Shown: positions 1-8,682, counted from the first letter of the stretch. The stretch: 64,000 nucleotides of DNA from Corynebacterium aquilae DSM 44791 (GCF_001941445.1 NZ_CP009245.1:147992-211991); one strand, 5' to 3'. A program made the numbers and translations. Notes: a model not told the origin generated them from the letters alone.

Positions 1-1012
1 GCAGCAGCACTGCGGAGTTCACGCCACCGGGTGCGCTGAGGATTTCTTCCGGGCCGACCAGTGCGGCAGCGCCGTAGCCCATGACAACGGTCATGAGGAA
101 GAAGAAGGCGACAATTCCGATGGTCCAGGTTGCGGAGCGGCGTGCTTCCTTAGCGGTGGGCACGGTGTAGAAACGCATCAGCACGTGCGGCAGGCCGGAG
201 GTGCCGAAGCCGCAGGCGAGACCCAGGGAGATGAAGTCGATTTTGGTCAGATCGTTCTTGCCGTATTTCAGACCTGGGCCGAGAACATCCGCGCCGTCGT
301 AGGCGGTGCGGAAGTTTTGTGCAGATTCCAACACGGCATTGAAGCCGCCTTTGATGCTCCAGAAGGTCAGCAGGGTGATGGCCAGTGAACCGCCGACCAG
401 CAGGACGGCTTTGATCATTTGCACATAGGTGGTGCCCTTCATGCCGCCGACGAGGACGTAGACGATCATGAGCATGCCGACGACGGCGACGACTGCGGCT
501 TGGGCTTTTGCACCTGAAACTCCCAACAGCAGGGCGACCAGGCCGCCTGCACCAGCCATCTGGGCAATTAGGTAGAACAAGCACACACTCAGGGTGGATA
601 GGGCGGCGGCCATGCGGACGGGCTTTTGCTTCATGCGGAAGGACAAAACGTCGGCCATGGTGAATTTGCCGGTGTTGCGCAGCGGTTCGGCGACGAGCAC
701 CAGGGCGATCAGTAGGGCGATCAAAAAGCCAATGGAGTACAGGAAGCCGTCGTAGCCGTAGACGGCGATAGCACCGGTTACGCCCAGGAATGCGGCGGCA
801 GAAAGGTAGTCGCCGGAGATAGCCAGTCCGTTTTGCCAGCCGGGGAAGGAGGCGCCGCCGGTGTAAAAGTCGGTGCCCTTTTGGCTGGTTTTGCGGGTCA
901 CCTTCACGACGACAGCCATGGTGGCGACGATGAATAGGGCGAAGACGCCGATGTTGATCAGCGGGTTGCCCGTGGCGACGTGCTGGGATTGCGCTAGCAG
1001 TGTCATGGTCAT
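1..1012 (-). CDS. mctC: Cation/acetate-type monocarboxylate symporter, 3' part missing
   Basis: Partial gene: 337 codons are visible and the stop lies left of the window. The protein is a sodium:solute symporter (SSS) family permease, the type that imports acetate, pyruvate or propionate with a cation. Visible family features are a first helix near residues 20-38, the conserved SGDYLSAAAFLG stretch near 67-77, and many further hydrophobic helices with small polar residues (GGMKGTTYVQM, ACGFGTSGLPHVLMRFY). ATG at 1012 was chosen because AAGGAA lies just upstream; a second ATG two codons later is possible. It follows a DUF485 gene by 12 bp, the standard operon arrangement for this transporter class. 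MctC of C. glutamicum is the likely ortholog; the symbol rests on recall of the family, not on an alignment. Confidence 0.85.
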   Translation of the reverse strand, partial: MTMTLLAQSQHVATGNPLINIGVFALFIVATMAVVVKVTRKTSQKGTDFYTGGASFPGWQNGLAISGDYLSAAAFLGVTGAIAVYGYDGFLYSIGFLIALLIALVLVAEPLRNTGKFTMADVLSFRMKQKPVRMAAALSTLSVCLFYLIAQMAGAGGLVALLLGVSGAKAQAAVVAVVGMLMIVYVLVGGMKGTTYVQMIKAVLLVGGSLAITLLTFWSIKGGFNAVLESAQNFRTAYDGADVLGPGLKYGKNDLTKIDFISLGLACGFGTSGLPHVLMRFYTVPTAKEARRSATWTIGIVAFFFLMTVVMGYGAAALVGPEEILSAPGGVNSAVLL

Positions 1013-1024
1013 GGTGGGTTCCTT

Positions 1025-1399
1025 TTAGGGGCTGCCCGCGTGGGAGGCGGTGGTGGACGTGGTGGGGTATTCCATCTCTTGGCGGATGGTGGCGGTCTCC
1101 GGGTCGAGCTTGTTGTCGGCGAAGCGGACATAGGCCCAGGTGACCAGGCCGGCGGTGGCGAATTGGGCTAGGCCCAAGATCATGCCGACGTTGATGGCGC
1201 CGTAGACGGGTCGGGAGACGAAGTCGACCGCGAAGGTGGCGGTGACGATGTAGAACACGTACCAGCCCATGAAGGCCACGGTCATGGGGAAGGCGAAGCC
1301 GCGGAAAGTGCGGCGCAGGTGTTGGAACTCGTCGGATTGCTGGACGCTGAGGAATTCTTCGGGGGTGGGGACGTGTGGGGCACGTTCGGGGTTGGTCAT
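1025..1399 (-). CDS. DUF485 small membrane protein, partner of the symporter
   Basis: A 124-aa protein of the DUF485 family, which is regularly encoded immediately upstream of acetate/monocarboxylate symporters. Two hydrophobic helices are clear (about residues 37-55 and 67-90), preceded by a soluble segment with the typical EFQHLRRTFRGFAFP motif. The start ATG at 1399 is preceded on the minus strand by a GAGGAGC ribosome-binding site. It is first gene of a two-gene operon with the symporter. Its role is unproven in general; assembly or regulation of the permease is an inference from constant gene linkage. Confidence 0.85.
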   Translation of the reverse strand: MTNPERAPHVPTPEEFLSVQQSDEFQHLRRTFRGFAFPMTVAFMGWYVFYIVTATFAVDFVSRPVYGAINVGMILGLAQFATAGLVTWAYVRFADNKLDPETATIRQEMEYPTTSTTASHAGSP

Positions 1400-1695
1400 G
1401 AGGTTGCTCCTCGTGTGATGGTGGTTCAGGCTTGTTCTTTGGGGGTGGCGAACAAGTGTGGTGCGACGCTGATCACCCTGATTGAGGTGGTGTGAGCCAT
1501 TACACGGGATGCGGTGAGTGCTGGTCTAGCGTTTGGGTGAATTTGGTGGAGAAAAATTTTGGACACTTTCGGCCGCGGTTGCGAGGTGTGGGCCGTTGGT
1601 GGGTGGTTGGTTGGCGGCTATTCGCGCATGTGAGCGCCGATTTATGTCGCACATCACAAATTGTGAAAATGCGCAGGTCAGATGTTTAACGTGTG

Positions 1696-1732
1696 ACCCC
1701 GTGTGGGGGTGAACAATATATATCTCAGGTGG
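1696..1732. promoter_or_regulatory. ACCCC-N3-TGGGGGT motif, RamA-like site upstream of the symporter operon
   Basis: Between the DUF485 start and the pirin gene there are 467 bases without a gene. The notable content is ACCCC gtg TGGGGGT at 1696-1710 followed by GTGGGGGAA near 1719-1727. RamA of C. glutamicum is described as binding pairs of AC4-5 and TG4-6 stretches, and mctC is a known RamA target there. The site lies about 300 bp upstream of the first start codon. Assignment is by motif resemblance only. The same type of motif recurs upstream of both giant surface-protein genes. Confidence 0.4.
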
Positions 1733-1820
1733 GGGAACTGCTCATCCAGTGAGAAAACTTTGGGGTCATCCCATGGTCCGGAACGTGGTATACGTGCGCG
1801 GTGTTGGTGGTGGATATGCC

Positions 1821-1849
1821 TGCGCCCCACGCGGCGGGCGTGGGGCGCA
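1821..1849 (-). terminator. Hairpin downstream of the pirin gene
   Basis: TGCGCCCCACGC (1821-1832), loop GGCGG, then the exact complement at 1838-1849: a 12-bp GC-rich stem 18 bp past the pirin stop. No T-run follows on the minus strand, so efficiency is uncertain. Confidence 0.5.
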
Positions 1850-1866
1850 GGCGAGCTGGAGGGTGG

Positions 1867-2892
1867 TTAAACCTTGGGCCGGTAGGGATCTTTTCCGGGG
1901 CGGGCGATGGGCTTGGTCAGCGGCCGGTTTTTGAGCATTGTGGTCGGCAGTGGGGGAGCGGGTAGCCAGGCAGGCCCGTCGGGGCGGTGCCCCTGGTAGC
2001 CGGTGACTGTGCCGAAGCGCGAGTCGCGTTCGTTCCATAATTTTTGGAATTGTCGAATTTCTTCATCGTTGCGGCCGATGAAGTTCCACCACATCACAAT
2101 TTCTTCTTCAAAGGGGGTGCCGCCAAGGAACATCAGGCGTGCGGTGTCTTCGCTGGTGTTGGTGATATGGATGGTGGTAGCCCCGGTTCCGGTGTAGGCC
2201 AGTTCTGTGCGTTGCACCGGGGTTCCTTCCACGGTGATCGCGCCGGTGTCCACCAGGATTCCGTGCTCAAATGTCTCATCGACGTCAATCGCGAGTGAGG
2301 CGTGAGGGTCGAGTTGGATTTCGGCGCCGACAAGTGGGGTGAAAGTCTCGATGGGGGAGGTGGATCCGAATAAAGAGCCGAGAAAAACTAGCGCGCTTGC
2401 CCCTTGTAATTTGATGGGTTGGGGCGCGTAGTGGTCGAATCGTCGCTCGCCGTTGCGGGCGTGCTCCGGCAGGACGGTCCATAGCTGAACCCCATGCAGT
2501 TGATCTGTGTCGCTGGTGCTGACTTCTGAGTGGCAAATACCCCGCCCTGCGGTCATGAGGTTGACTTCTCCTGGGCGGACGATGGCGTGGATGTCGTTGG
2601 AGTCGTCGTGTTGAAGCGCCCCGGAAAAGAGCCAGGACACTGTCTGGAGTCCTGTGTGCGGGTGTGGTGGCACGTCCATCCCGCCGGTGTGGGATACGGG
2701 GTCGGGGCCGTAGTGGTCGATGAAGCACCACGCCCCAATGAGGCTGCGTCGGCGCTGGGGAAGTGTACGGTGCACGGTCATGGCGCGCGGGCCGCCGAGG
2801 GGGACATCACGGGCGGTGATGATTTCAACAGCAACGGTTGATTCGCCCGCCGCGCACACCATGTTTTCGGGATGCGGATCGGTGACTGTCAT
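1867..2892 (-). CDS. Pirin family protein
   Basis: A 341-aa bicupin protein of the pirin family. The N-terminal cupin carries the metal-binding histidines: PHPHTGLQTVSWL near residues 75-87 and GICHSE near 120. The C-terminal pirin domain contains GGTPFEEEIVMWWNFIGR, typical for the family. Some pirins are iron-dependent quercetinases or transcription cofactors; nothing here decides its substrate. ATG at 2892 was chosen over an upstream TTG at 2934, because a TACAGT -10 box sits 6 bp before the ATG, implying a leaderless transcript. Hairpin at 1821-1849 closes the unit. Confidence 0.88.
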   Translation of the reverse strand: MTVTDPHPENMVCAAGESTVAVEIITARDVPLGGPRAMTVHRTLPQRRRSLIGAWCFIDHYGPDPVSHTGGMDVPPHPHTGLQTVSWLFSGALQHDDSNDIHAIVRPGEVNLMTAGRGICHSEVSTSDTDQLHGVQLWTVLPEHARNGERRFDHYAPQPIKLQGASALVFLGSLFGSTSPIETFTPLVGAEIQLDPHASLAIDVDETFEHGILVDTGAITVEGTPVQRTELAYTGTGATTIHITNTSEDTARLMFLGGTPFEEEIVMWWNFIGRNDEEIRQFQKLWNERDSRFGTVTGYQGHRPDGPAWLPAPPLPTTMLKNRPLTKPIARPGKDPYRPKV

Positions 2893-2898
2893 GAGTCC

Positions 2899-2904
2899 AC
2901 TGTA
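2899..2904 (-). promoter_or_regulatory. -10 box TACAGT of pirin gene (leaderless)
   Basis: On the minus strand TACAGT ends 6 nt before the ATG at 2892, which would place transcription start at or next to the start codon. Confidence 0.45.
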
Positions 2905-3032
2905 GTAGTGGGTGTTGGTAGGTGGTTGTGCCAAAGCGTGGCGAAATGACCAGGGGTTTTCGATGGGTGCGGCCGCGGACTCTGTTAGATCCTCAGAGCG
3001 GCCACGGTGTCCCAGAACGAGGCCGCTGGGCT

Positions 3033-4112
3033 CTAGTCATGTGGGGCTGGCGTGCAGCCGGTGCTGGCTAGCCATGCCAGCGCAGCCTTTTCGACCTGTG
3101 CCGGATCGCCGTCGACGAGTTCATCCGGCGGGATGGGGTCATCGCTGAACACCTCTCCTGTGCGGGCTTCGTCGTTGGCCACGGTCAGTTGGATGCCACC
3201 CCTGTCGGGCATCAGGATCAGCGAGTTCGCTGATGCGTAGCCGGCTGTTGGGGTGCCAAAGCTGCGGGTGTTGTCGAGTCCGCGGAAGGCGAGCAGTGTG
3301 GCTTCTGCCGACGAGGCTGTGTCGCCATCGGTGAGAATAGCCACCGGAACATCACGCTTGCCTCCCGAGGTTGCTGTCGGGGACCCGCCGCCGGAAACAC
3401 TATTGCCGGTGAGATTCACGGTTGAGGTGAAGGCGCCACCCACGAAGCGCAGCAGCACTCCGTCGGGAAGCAGCGGGGAGACCCCAGCCACCATCGGCCC
3501 CATATCGCCACCATCATTACCCCGTAAATCAACGATGGCCCCGCACTGGGCATGCTCCAAAAGCCCTTGCGTGACAATGTCGGCGTAGGTTTGCCCGAAC
3601 TCACCTTTGCCCAGGGAGGGCAGTCGAACGATCCCGATGTTTCCAGAAGACTCGACAGTGGGGGCCACGCTATTTTCCGCAGTGGAAGGTTCAGTCTTTT
3701 CCGGTGGCAGGAAAGACGAGTGTTTGCCACCAGCGGCTTTCATCGCCTGGTTCAGCGGTTCATAAAGGTCTTCATAAGAGCTGGCGCTTTTAATGCGGGG
3801 CTTGATCTCCTCTTTGACCCGCGCGTAGTTCTCGCTGTCGCTATCAATGGCCATGTAATCGGCGATCCTTAACACATCGGCCGCATATTTCTGTGGGGAA
3901 GGCTTGATCACATAGCGTGGTTGCCCGGTGGTCATTGCGGTGATCGCCGGGCCGTAGACATATCCGAGACCGGCAAGAATCACGCCGGTGACGGCAAAGA
4001 TCGACCCGCAACCGATCGCCCATTTTTGCCCCGCTGAGCGTTTGCCCGTCTTTTCGGGAAAACCATCAACTGGGGTGGGGTTGTCCTGCTTTCGGGGGTG
4101 CTGGTGCTCCAT
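3033..4112 (-). CDS. Membrane-anchored S41 (C-terminal processing) family peptidase
   Basis: A 359-aa protein with one transmembrane helix near residues 31-54 and an extracellular S41 protease-like domain. The core has IGIVRLPSLG near 160, the GAIVDLRGNDGGD turn near 190, and ILTDGDTASSAEATLLAFRG near 262, where the second serine of TASSAE is the expected nucleophile. The usual PDZ domain between helix and catalytic core is not obvious, so it belongs to a minimal lineage of the family. A TAGGGT -10 box 6 nt before the ATG suggests a leaderless mRNA. A hairpin-prone GC stretch around 2970-3003 lies downstream. Substrate unknown; processing of wall or secreted proteins is an inference. Confidence 0.8.
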   Translation of the reverse strand: MEHQHPRKQDNPTPVDGFPEKTGKRSAGQKWAIGCGSIFAVTGVILAGLGYVYGPAITAMTTGQPRYVIKPSPQKYAADVLRIADYMAIDSDSENYARVKEEIKPRIKSASSYEDLYEPLNQAMKAAGGKHSSFLPPEKTEPSTAENSVAPTVESSGNIGIVRLPSLGKGEFGQTYADIVTQGLLEHAQCGAIVDLRGNDGGDMGPMVAGVSPLLPDGVLLRFVGGAFTSTVNLTGNSVSGGGSPTATSGGKRDVPVAILTDGDTASSAEATLLAFRGLDNTRSFGTPTAGYASANSLILMPDRGGIQLTVANDEARTGEVFSDDPIPPDELVDGDPAQVEKAALAWLASTGCTPAPHD

Positions 4113-4118
4113 AACCTC

Positions 4119-4124
4119 ACCCTA
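4119..4124 (-). promoter_or_regulatory. -10 box TAGGGT of S41 peptidase (leaderless)
   Basis: TAGGGT on the minus strand with a 6-nt gap to the ATG at 4112. Confidence 0.4.
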
Positions 4125-4498
4125 CAAGCGCGAGCCCAGCTGGGGAGGGTTGTTTCAGGTGGGGTGCCCCGCTTGCGCTATCCGGCGGGCCGGCAGTTTT
4201 CCCGACCCGCCGGCTCTCCATCAAAATCCCTGCTATGAAAGCCTTGTAGCCATGCTTCTGTTAGCGACAACTGGTGGAAGTGGCGTGGTTTTCTTCTCTC
4301 ACCCACCTGAAGTTTTTCAGTGGCCGTTAGGGTCTGGGTCAAACTCGCACATGTTGTGGCAACCGCTTGAGCCTGCCCGCTTCAGGCCGGAGTCAAACCG
4401 GGCCCATTGGCGCAGTGTGGCACCTCCCTTTTTCTTCCGCTTGCTTTTGCGGGTGGGTGTGTTGGTGTGTCGTGAGGGCTGGGCGTGGCGTGTGCATG
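4125..4498. other. Intergenic stretch, nothing recognised
   Basis: About 370 bases between the peptidase promoter and the terminator of the next minus-strand gene. One unbroken plus-strand frame runs through it but has no convincing start, ribosome-binding site or domain. It probably marks the left edge of the accessory island. Confidence 0.5.
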
Positions 4499-4533
4499 AA
4501 AAGTGCCCGGAAGCCTGTTTTACTTCCGGGCAC
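4499..4533 (-). terminator. Rho-independent terminator of the two-helix membrane peptide gene
   Basis: Perfect 11-bp stem GTGCCCGGAAG/CTTCCGGGCAC (4503-4513 with 4523-4533), followed on the minus strand by TTTT. It ends the gene at 4558-4758. Confidence 0.75.
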
Positions 4534-4557
4534 CTTTGACGCTATCGCGTTCGCGGT

Positions 4558-4758
4558 TTAGTGGCGCTCTTTGGCCTTTTTGCTGACGCTAAGGCCTGCG
4601 AATGCGGCGAGGGGAGTGGTTGCGAACACAGCTATCGCGATAGCGGAGATGCTCTTGTCGAGCGTTATTGGAGTCCACTGGTTAATTGCGTAATAGAGGG
4701 CGAATCCGATGGCGAGAAAAGCCAAGCTGGTGGCTATGACCGTTATCCAGTCCTTCAT
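4558..4758 (-). CDS. Small two-helix membrane protein, immunity-protein-like
   Basis: A 66-aa protein consisting of two hydrophobic helices (about residues 5-26 and 38-57), a short hydrophilic turn with TPITLDKS and a basic tail SKKAKERH. The start is well supported: AGGAG lies 7 nt before the ATG at 4758. I do not recognise a family. It lies directly downstream of a decayed gene for a glycine-rich hydrophobic peptide on the same strand. Small helical membrane proteins encoded after bacteriocin precursors are often immunity proteins, so that role is a reasonable guess and no more. It has its own strong terminator and is likely still expressed. Confidence 0.65.
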   Translation of the reverse strand: MKDWITVIATSLAFLAIGFALYYAINQWTPITLDKSISAIAIAVFATTPLAAFAGLSVSKKAKERH

Positions 4759-4766
4759 TTTTTCTC

Positions 4767-5002
4767 CTAACAGTTGACGAGGCTGTCTCCTACATCACTG
4801 GGAAATCCTTCGATTGTGCCGCCGAGGGCGCCTGCGGGGCGGTGGCCTCTGCAAAGAGTCCGCCCAGTAATTCGATGACGGTTCCGCTTGCCACGCCGGC
4901 GCCGGTTGCTGTCCCGGTGTTCTTGGCTGTGTGTGACCAGCTGAAGTGTGCGGTGAAACAGGAGGTGGGTTCGGAAAAGCTCCCAACCGAGGCTGGGTGA
5001 GA
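4767..5002 (-). pseudogene. Decayed gene for a glycine-rich hydrophobic peptide (bacteriocin-like)
   Basis: On the minus strand one frame, open from a stop at 5003-5005, reads a Gly/Ala-rich hydrophobic segment (TGTATGAGVASGTVIELLGG, then LFAEATA). It shifts near a run of four C (plus-strand GGGG at 4836-4839) into the neighbouring frame, which reads AGALGGTIEGFPSDVGDSLVNC before a stop at 4767. Adding one base in the run would give one continuous peptide ending in Cys. No good start codon is visible. Glycine-zipper-like patterns and the following small membrane protein recall class II or modified bacteriocin precursors, but I recognise no specific family. It could also be chance. Confidence 0.3.
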
Positions 5003-5386
5003 TTAGGACTTTCGCGTGATGCGTGCCACTTATCAAGGGGGCAGTTGCCACCATAGGGGTTTTTCCTGAGAGTCTCAATCGATGCTTTATGGGGTGGGGC
5101 AGGGAAGCTGGTGGAGGGATTTTCTATCTTGCGGTCGTGCGCTTGGGTTTTGCGAACGTTAATGCATGCTGAAAGTATCCTTTTGGAACCACCCCCACTA
5201 CCCACCCCGAATGTGACCTGCATAACTTAATTTCTGGTGCCTTATTTTACGTTCGCCCGTTGGACTCCGACCCTGCTGTGTCCTCGCTCTATTTCAAGAT
5301 TTTGCGTGAATATGTAGATACTCAAGGATTGAATCACTTGAACGTCCACGATATGTCCCAACTCCCCTTAAGCCCGCTTAAACGAA

Positions 5387-6831
5387 GAGTGTGTCAAGTT
5401 TTTTGTGTGTGAACTTCGGCTTACAGGTAAGGCTCGAACCGATCCGGGTAATGTGCTGACAGCTGATTGATGGCCGCAACCCACCCAGTCACACGCACCC
5501 CCTCAACAAACCGGCTCGTTCCCGCACGGGCACGCCCGGCCTTCTTTTTCGTTTTCTCCGCCTGCCGGTCCTCGATGTGGCAGATCATCAACCACAACGC
5601 CTTGACCGCGGCAGCATCATTAGGAAACTGCCCCCGATTCCTTGTCGCTTTACGCAACTGCGCATTCATCGACTCGATCGCATTCGTGGTGTAGACAACC
5701 TTCCTCGCCTGCGGCGGGAACTGCAAAAACGGTATGAAACGCTCCCACGCATCCCGCCAAGCCTTCACCGCCTGCGGATACTTCAGCCCCATGTCGCTGG
5801 CATCAAACTCGTCCAAAAACGCAAGCGCCTGCTCTGCCGTTGCAGCGGTGTAGATCTTCTTCAAAGCAGCCGCGACCGCGCTACGGTCCTTTGCCGCCAC
5901 CCACCGCAGTGCGGTGCGGATCAGGTGCACCACACAGGTCTGCACCATCGCATCAGGCCAGGTGGCCTGCACCGCCTGTTCGAAACCTTTCAGCCCATCA
6001 CAGCAGACGATGAACACATCTTTGACCCCACGGTTAGCCAACTCCGCACAGACCTGGGCCCAAAACGCCGCGCCCTCATTGTTTGCGATCCACAGCCCCA
6101 AGATCTGCCGGGTACCCTCCATGGTGATGCCGACCGCCATATAGCAGGCCTTGTTGACGACCCGGGCACCATCACGGATTTTGATGCGCAAAGCATCCAG
6201 GTAGATCACCGGGTAGAACTCCTCTAAGTCCCGGTGCTGCCAGGCAAGTACCTCATCTAGGACCTGGTCGGTGATCTGGGAGATCGTCTCATGCGACAAA
6301 TCCACACCCAACGTGGTGGCCAGGTGGTGCTGGATGTCACGAAGGCTGGTGCCTGCGGCATACAGAGAGATGATCAGGTCGTCGACATCGGTGATCCTGC
6401 GGGCTCCTTTGGGCACCATCCGTGGGGTGAAGCTGCCGCTGCGATCCCTGGGCACGGTGATGTCGATAGGCCCGTACTGGGACTGGACGGTTTTGTTGTA
6501 GGAGCCGTTGCGGTGATTGTCGGCCGTGCCGTGGCGGGCTTTGCCTGTGCGGTCTCCTGCTTGGTAACCGAGGTGGGCGTCCATTTCGGCTTGCAGTGCG
6601 GTGTTGATCCCGGTCTGGATCATCGAACGCACCATGTCGTTGATGTCGGTTGATGATGTGGCGAACTCTTTGAGGATCTCGGCGAGTTCAGGGCTGGACA
6701 TCAGTCGCTTCTCTAGTTGTTTAAGCCGGGCTTTGTCTTGCGGGTCGCGGGTGGTCATGGTGGTCATTGTGGAGCATCCTCCTCGATGGGTGGTGATTTA
6801 ACACGTCACACACAAACCATCTGACACTCTC
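5387..6831 (-). mobile_element. Complete IS256-family insertion sequence
   Basis: Terminal inverted repeats of 26 bp at 5387-5412 and 6806-6831 match at 21 positions (GAG.GTGTCA...TTTGTGTGTGA). They are flanked by a perfect 8-bp direct repeat TAAACGAA (5379-5386 and 6832-6839), the expected target duplication size for this family. With an intact transposase this is a young and possibly active copy. It split a frame that can be rebuilt exactly. Confidence 0.93.
5421..6767 (-). CDS. IS256-family transposase
   Basis: Intact 448-aa mutator-type DDE transposase. Visible elements are QAEMDAHLGY near residue 60, the first catalytic Asp in VIYLDALRIKIR near 190, the second in CCDGLKGFEQA near 255, the conserved CVVHLIRTALRWV, and the catalytic Glu in YTTNAIESMNAQLRK near 360. 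Length matches full family members. It fills almost the whole element between the inverted repeats. The ATG lies at 6767; an in-frame ATG three codons later is an alternative. Confidence 0.95.
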   Translation of the reverse strand: MTTMTTRDPQDKARLKQLEKRLMSSPELAEILKEFATSSTDINDMVRSMIQTGINTALQAEMDAHLGYQAGDRTGKARHGTADNHRNGSYNKTVQSQYGPIDITVPRDRSGSFTPRMVPKGARRITDVDDLIISLYAAGTSLRDIQHHLATTLGVDLSHETISQITDQVLDEVLAWQHRDLEEFYPVIYLDALRIKIRDGARVVNKACYMAVGITMEGTRQILGLWIANNEGAAFWAQVCAELANRGVKDVFIVCCDGLKGFEQAVQATWPDAMVQTCVVHLIRTALRWVAAKDRSAVAAALKKIYTAATAEQALAFLDEFDASDMGLKYPQAVKAWRDAWERFIPFLQFPPQARKVVYTTNAIESMNAQLRKATRNRGQFPNDAAAVKALWLMICHIEDRQAEKTKKKAGRARAGTSRFVEGVRVTGWVAAINQLSAHYPDRFEPYL

Positions 6832-6967
6832 TAAACGAATTCGAACAGGCATATCTGCAAGCATGGACAATCTTGAGCGAGGATCCAGGAAAGGGCTTGG
6901 AAGAAGGTAGCCACCAATCGTGGCTACGATCGACGATTTCTCAACAGAGTTTGGGTAAGAGGTCCTC

Positions 6968-7306
6968 GTGCGCACAGAACGCGCATTCGTGGATTATCGA
7001 GCCTTGAAATTCGCCCTGAATGAACTTCACTGGGACGAAACCCGTTTCCCCGGATCTATTCGAGCAACCATTCACCAAAAGAAAGAGCCCGTACTGGGGC
7101 TCCGAGTTTATCCGGAATACAAGAAGAGTTCTCGCCTATTGCCATACCATGGCGTAGCAGTCGTTAGGCGGAACCCTCATGGAAAACCTGTCATGCGGAT
7201 TGAACCTGAAATCAGCGTCGCTGAGCGGAGTCGCTTCAATCGCTTCACGCTGTCAACGGGTATGACAGATGTATATTTCGATACCACCACTATCAACACC
7301 CAGTGA
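6968..7306 (+). CDS. Hypothetical protein coupled to the MFS gene
   Basis: A 112-aa soluble protein with many charged residues and no signal peptide or helix. The GTG start has AAGAGG 8 nt upstream. The stop TGA overlaps the GTG of the MFS gene (GTGA), so the two are translationally coupled. Motifs seen are FVDYRALKFALNEL at the N terminus and YHGVAVVRRNPHGKP near residue 70. I do not recognise a family. Base composition is lower in GC than the core genome on either side, in line with acquisition together with the MFS gene. Confidence 0.6.
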   Translation: MRTERAFVDYRALKFALNELHWDETRFPGSIRATIHQKKEPVLGLRVYPEYKKSSRLLPYHGVAVVRRNPHGKPVMRIEPEISVAERSRFNRFTLSTGMTDVYFDTTTINTQ

Positions 7307-8496
7307 GTTATCCCATGAAATTAAAAAGCTCCCCCAAATTCAACACCATCCGTTTTGGGGTTGCTTATGCATTGGGGCTGTTTGTTGCAGGTGTAGATCT
7401 GTCGATATCCGTGCGGGCAGGGGAAAATCTGACCGGAAGCTCGATAGGCGGAACTGCAGCTTATGTGCTGATAGCTCTCGGCACAATAGTCGCTGCTCGA
7501 GTAGGTGCACCGTGGTTGCAAAGAATTGGCCCCAGGAAAACCTACCTGGGTGCGGGAACGGTTTGTATTCTATCCGGGCTTGCGACCACCTATGCGGCCT
7601 ACACCCATAGCCCACCGCTGTTTTACGCAGGGATGCTTCTCGTCGGTATCTTTATGGGCCTGTCAAACTTCCATAGGCTGCTGGTTAAGGACTACTCGGA
7701 CACCCCTAACGTCTGGGATACGAGTCTCGTTCTACTGAGTGGAATAGCTGGTTCGATTCTAGGGCCATGGGCAGCAGGAATCCTTGCAGGATCCGTCAGT
7801 GAATTCTATAAGGCGTATCAGCTGGTGATCATGGCAGGAATTCTGACACTTTTCACCTCATTCATGCTGCCTGAACACTCTAGAGCGCGTGAGCGGGTCG
7901 AACGTGAAATCAGCGATTTTGACGATCGCTCAACCCTTTATCTGGGTGGAGTAATCGGCATGCTTGGCTATGTCGTAATGACCCTTATCATGACTGCAAT
8001 TCCGCTTGAGGCGCAGCAACAAGGATTAAGTGGTCGCGAAATATCGCACTTGACCGAGGTGCACATGGTGGCTATGTATCTGCCCATCGTGATAGTGCCT
8101 CTTTTTCTGGCAAGATACACTCCCCGCCGAATTGCGACATGGGCATTAGGGCTTGGCGGGTTTGGGACCTTTGGGGTGTTGGTCAGCAATTACCACGTTG
8201 GGAAAACTGGTTTGACCATTTTGATGATTGTTGCAGGTGTGATTTGGGCATTCTCATACACGGCAGCATCCAATATGGTGGCGTCGAGCCTATTTGGAAA
8301 GACTCACCCGTCTGCAAGGGGCTATGTTGAAATGTTGCCGCCTATAGGGATGGTAATAGGGTCGCTACTTGCCGGTTTGCTACTCGAATACGCGGGATTT
8401 ATTTGGGTCGTCTCAGCTTTTATCTTTATTTCTATAATCGCTGTTCCAACCCTGATCCTCATGGGGCGTGCGGGACATATTAACAACGACAACTAA
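7303..8496 (+). CDS. Major facilitator superfamily transporter
   Basis: A 397-aa membrane protein with about 12 hydrophobic segments, length typical for MFS drug or metabolite exporters. The loop after helix 2 reads APWLQRIGPRKTYLGAG, a variant of the MFS motif A region; the central cytoplasmic loop with SRARERVEREISDFDDRST separates the two halves. The GTG at 7303 overlaps the preceding stop; ATG at 7315 is an alternative. Its pairing with an unknown protein inside the island suggests export of a small molecule or peptide, or self-protection, but the substrate cannot be read from sequence. Confidence 0.8.
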   Translation: MSYPMKLKSSPKFNTIRFGVAYALGLFVAGVDLSISVRAGENLTGSSIGGTAAYVLIALGTIVAARVGAPWLQRIGPRKTYLGAGTVCILSGLATTYAAYTHSPPLFYAGMLLVGIFMGLSNFHRLLVKDYSDTPNVWDTSLVLLSGIAGSILGPWAAGILAGSVSEFYKAYQLVIMAGILTLFTSFMLPEHSRARERVEREISDFDDRSTLYLGGVIGMLGYVVMTLIMTAIPLEAQQQGLSGREISHLTEVHMVAMYLPIVIVPLFLARYTPRRIATWALGLGGFGTFGVLVSNYHVGKTGLTILMIVAGVIWAFSYTAASNMVASSLFGKTHPSARGYVEMLPPIGMVIGSLLAGLLLEYAGFIWVVSAFIFISIIAVPTLILMGRAGHINNDN

Positions 8497-8682
8497 AAAC
8501 GCGTCTGGCTATGTATCCGGTGTTTGGGCTTAGTCCACCATCCAAGCCAAACACACCTTGACGCGACGAAATATCCAAAACGCACCTTTTCGGGCCTAGC
8601 TACCAAACCCCGCGCTGAGGCCTAAACGCCAAAACTCCTGCCGGCGCGTAGGAAGATCCGCCACCGGGGCCGAGATCCGCGA
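8497..8682. other. Short intergenic segment inside the island
   Basis: Contains a short inverted motif GTTTGGGCTTAG/CCAAGCCAAAC near 8522-8553 downstream of the MFS gene, possibly a weak terminator. Nothing else recognised. Confidence 0.3.

Larger units (their letters stand above)
5173..6910 (+). pseudogene. Unknown ORF interrupted by the IS256-family element
   Basis: Removing the IS and one copy of the 8-bp target duplication restores an uninterrupted frame: 5173-5386 joined to 6840-6910, ending at TAG 6908-6910. The restored product reads HNLISGALFYVRPLDSD, then SSLYFKILREYVDTQGLN, and crosses the insertion point at SPLKRIRTGISASMD, about 95 codons. No ATG or convincing start is seen at the 5' end, so it was probably already a fragment, or begins at a TTG near 5260. 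I do not recognise the family. Lower GC and codon choice resemble the adjacent MFS unit. Confidence 0.45.
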
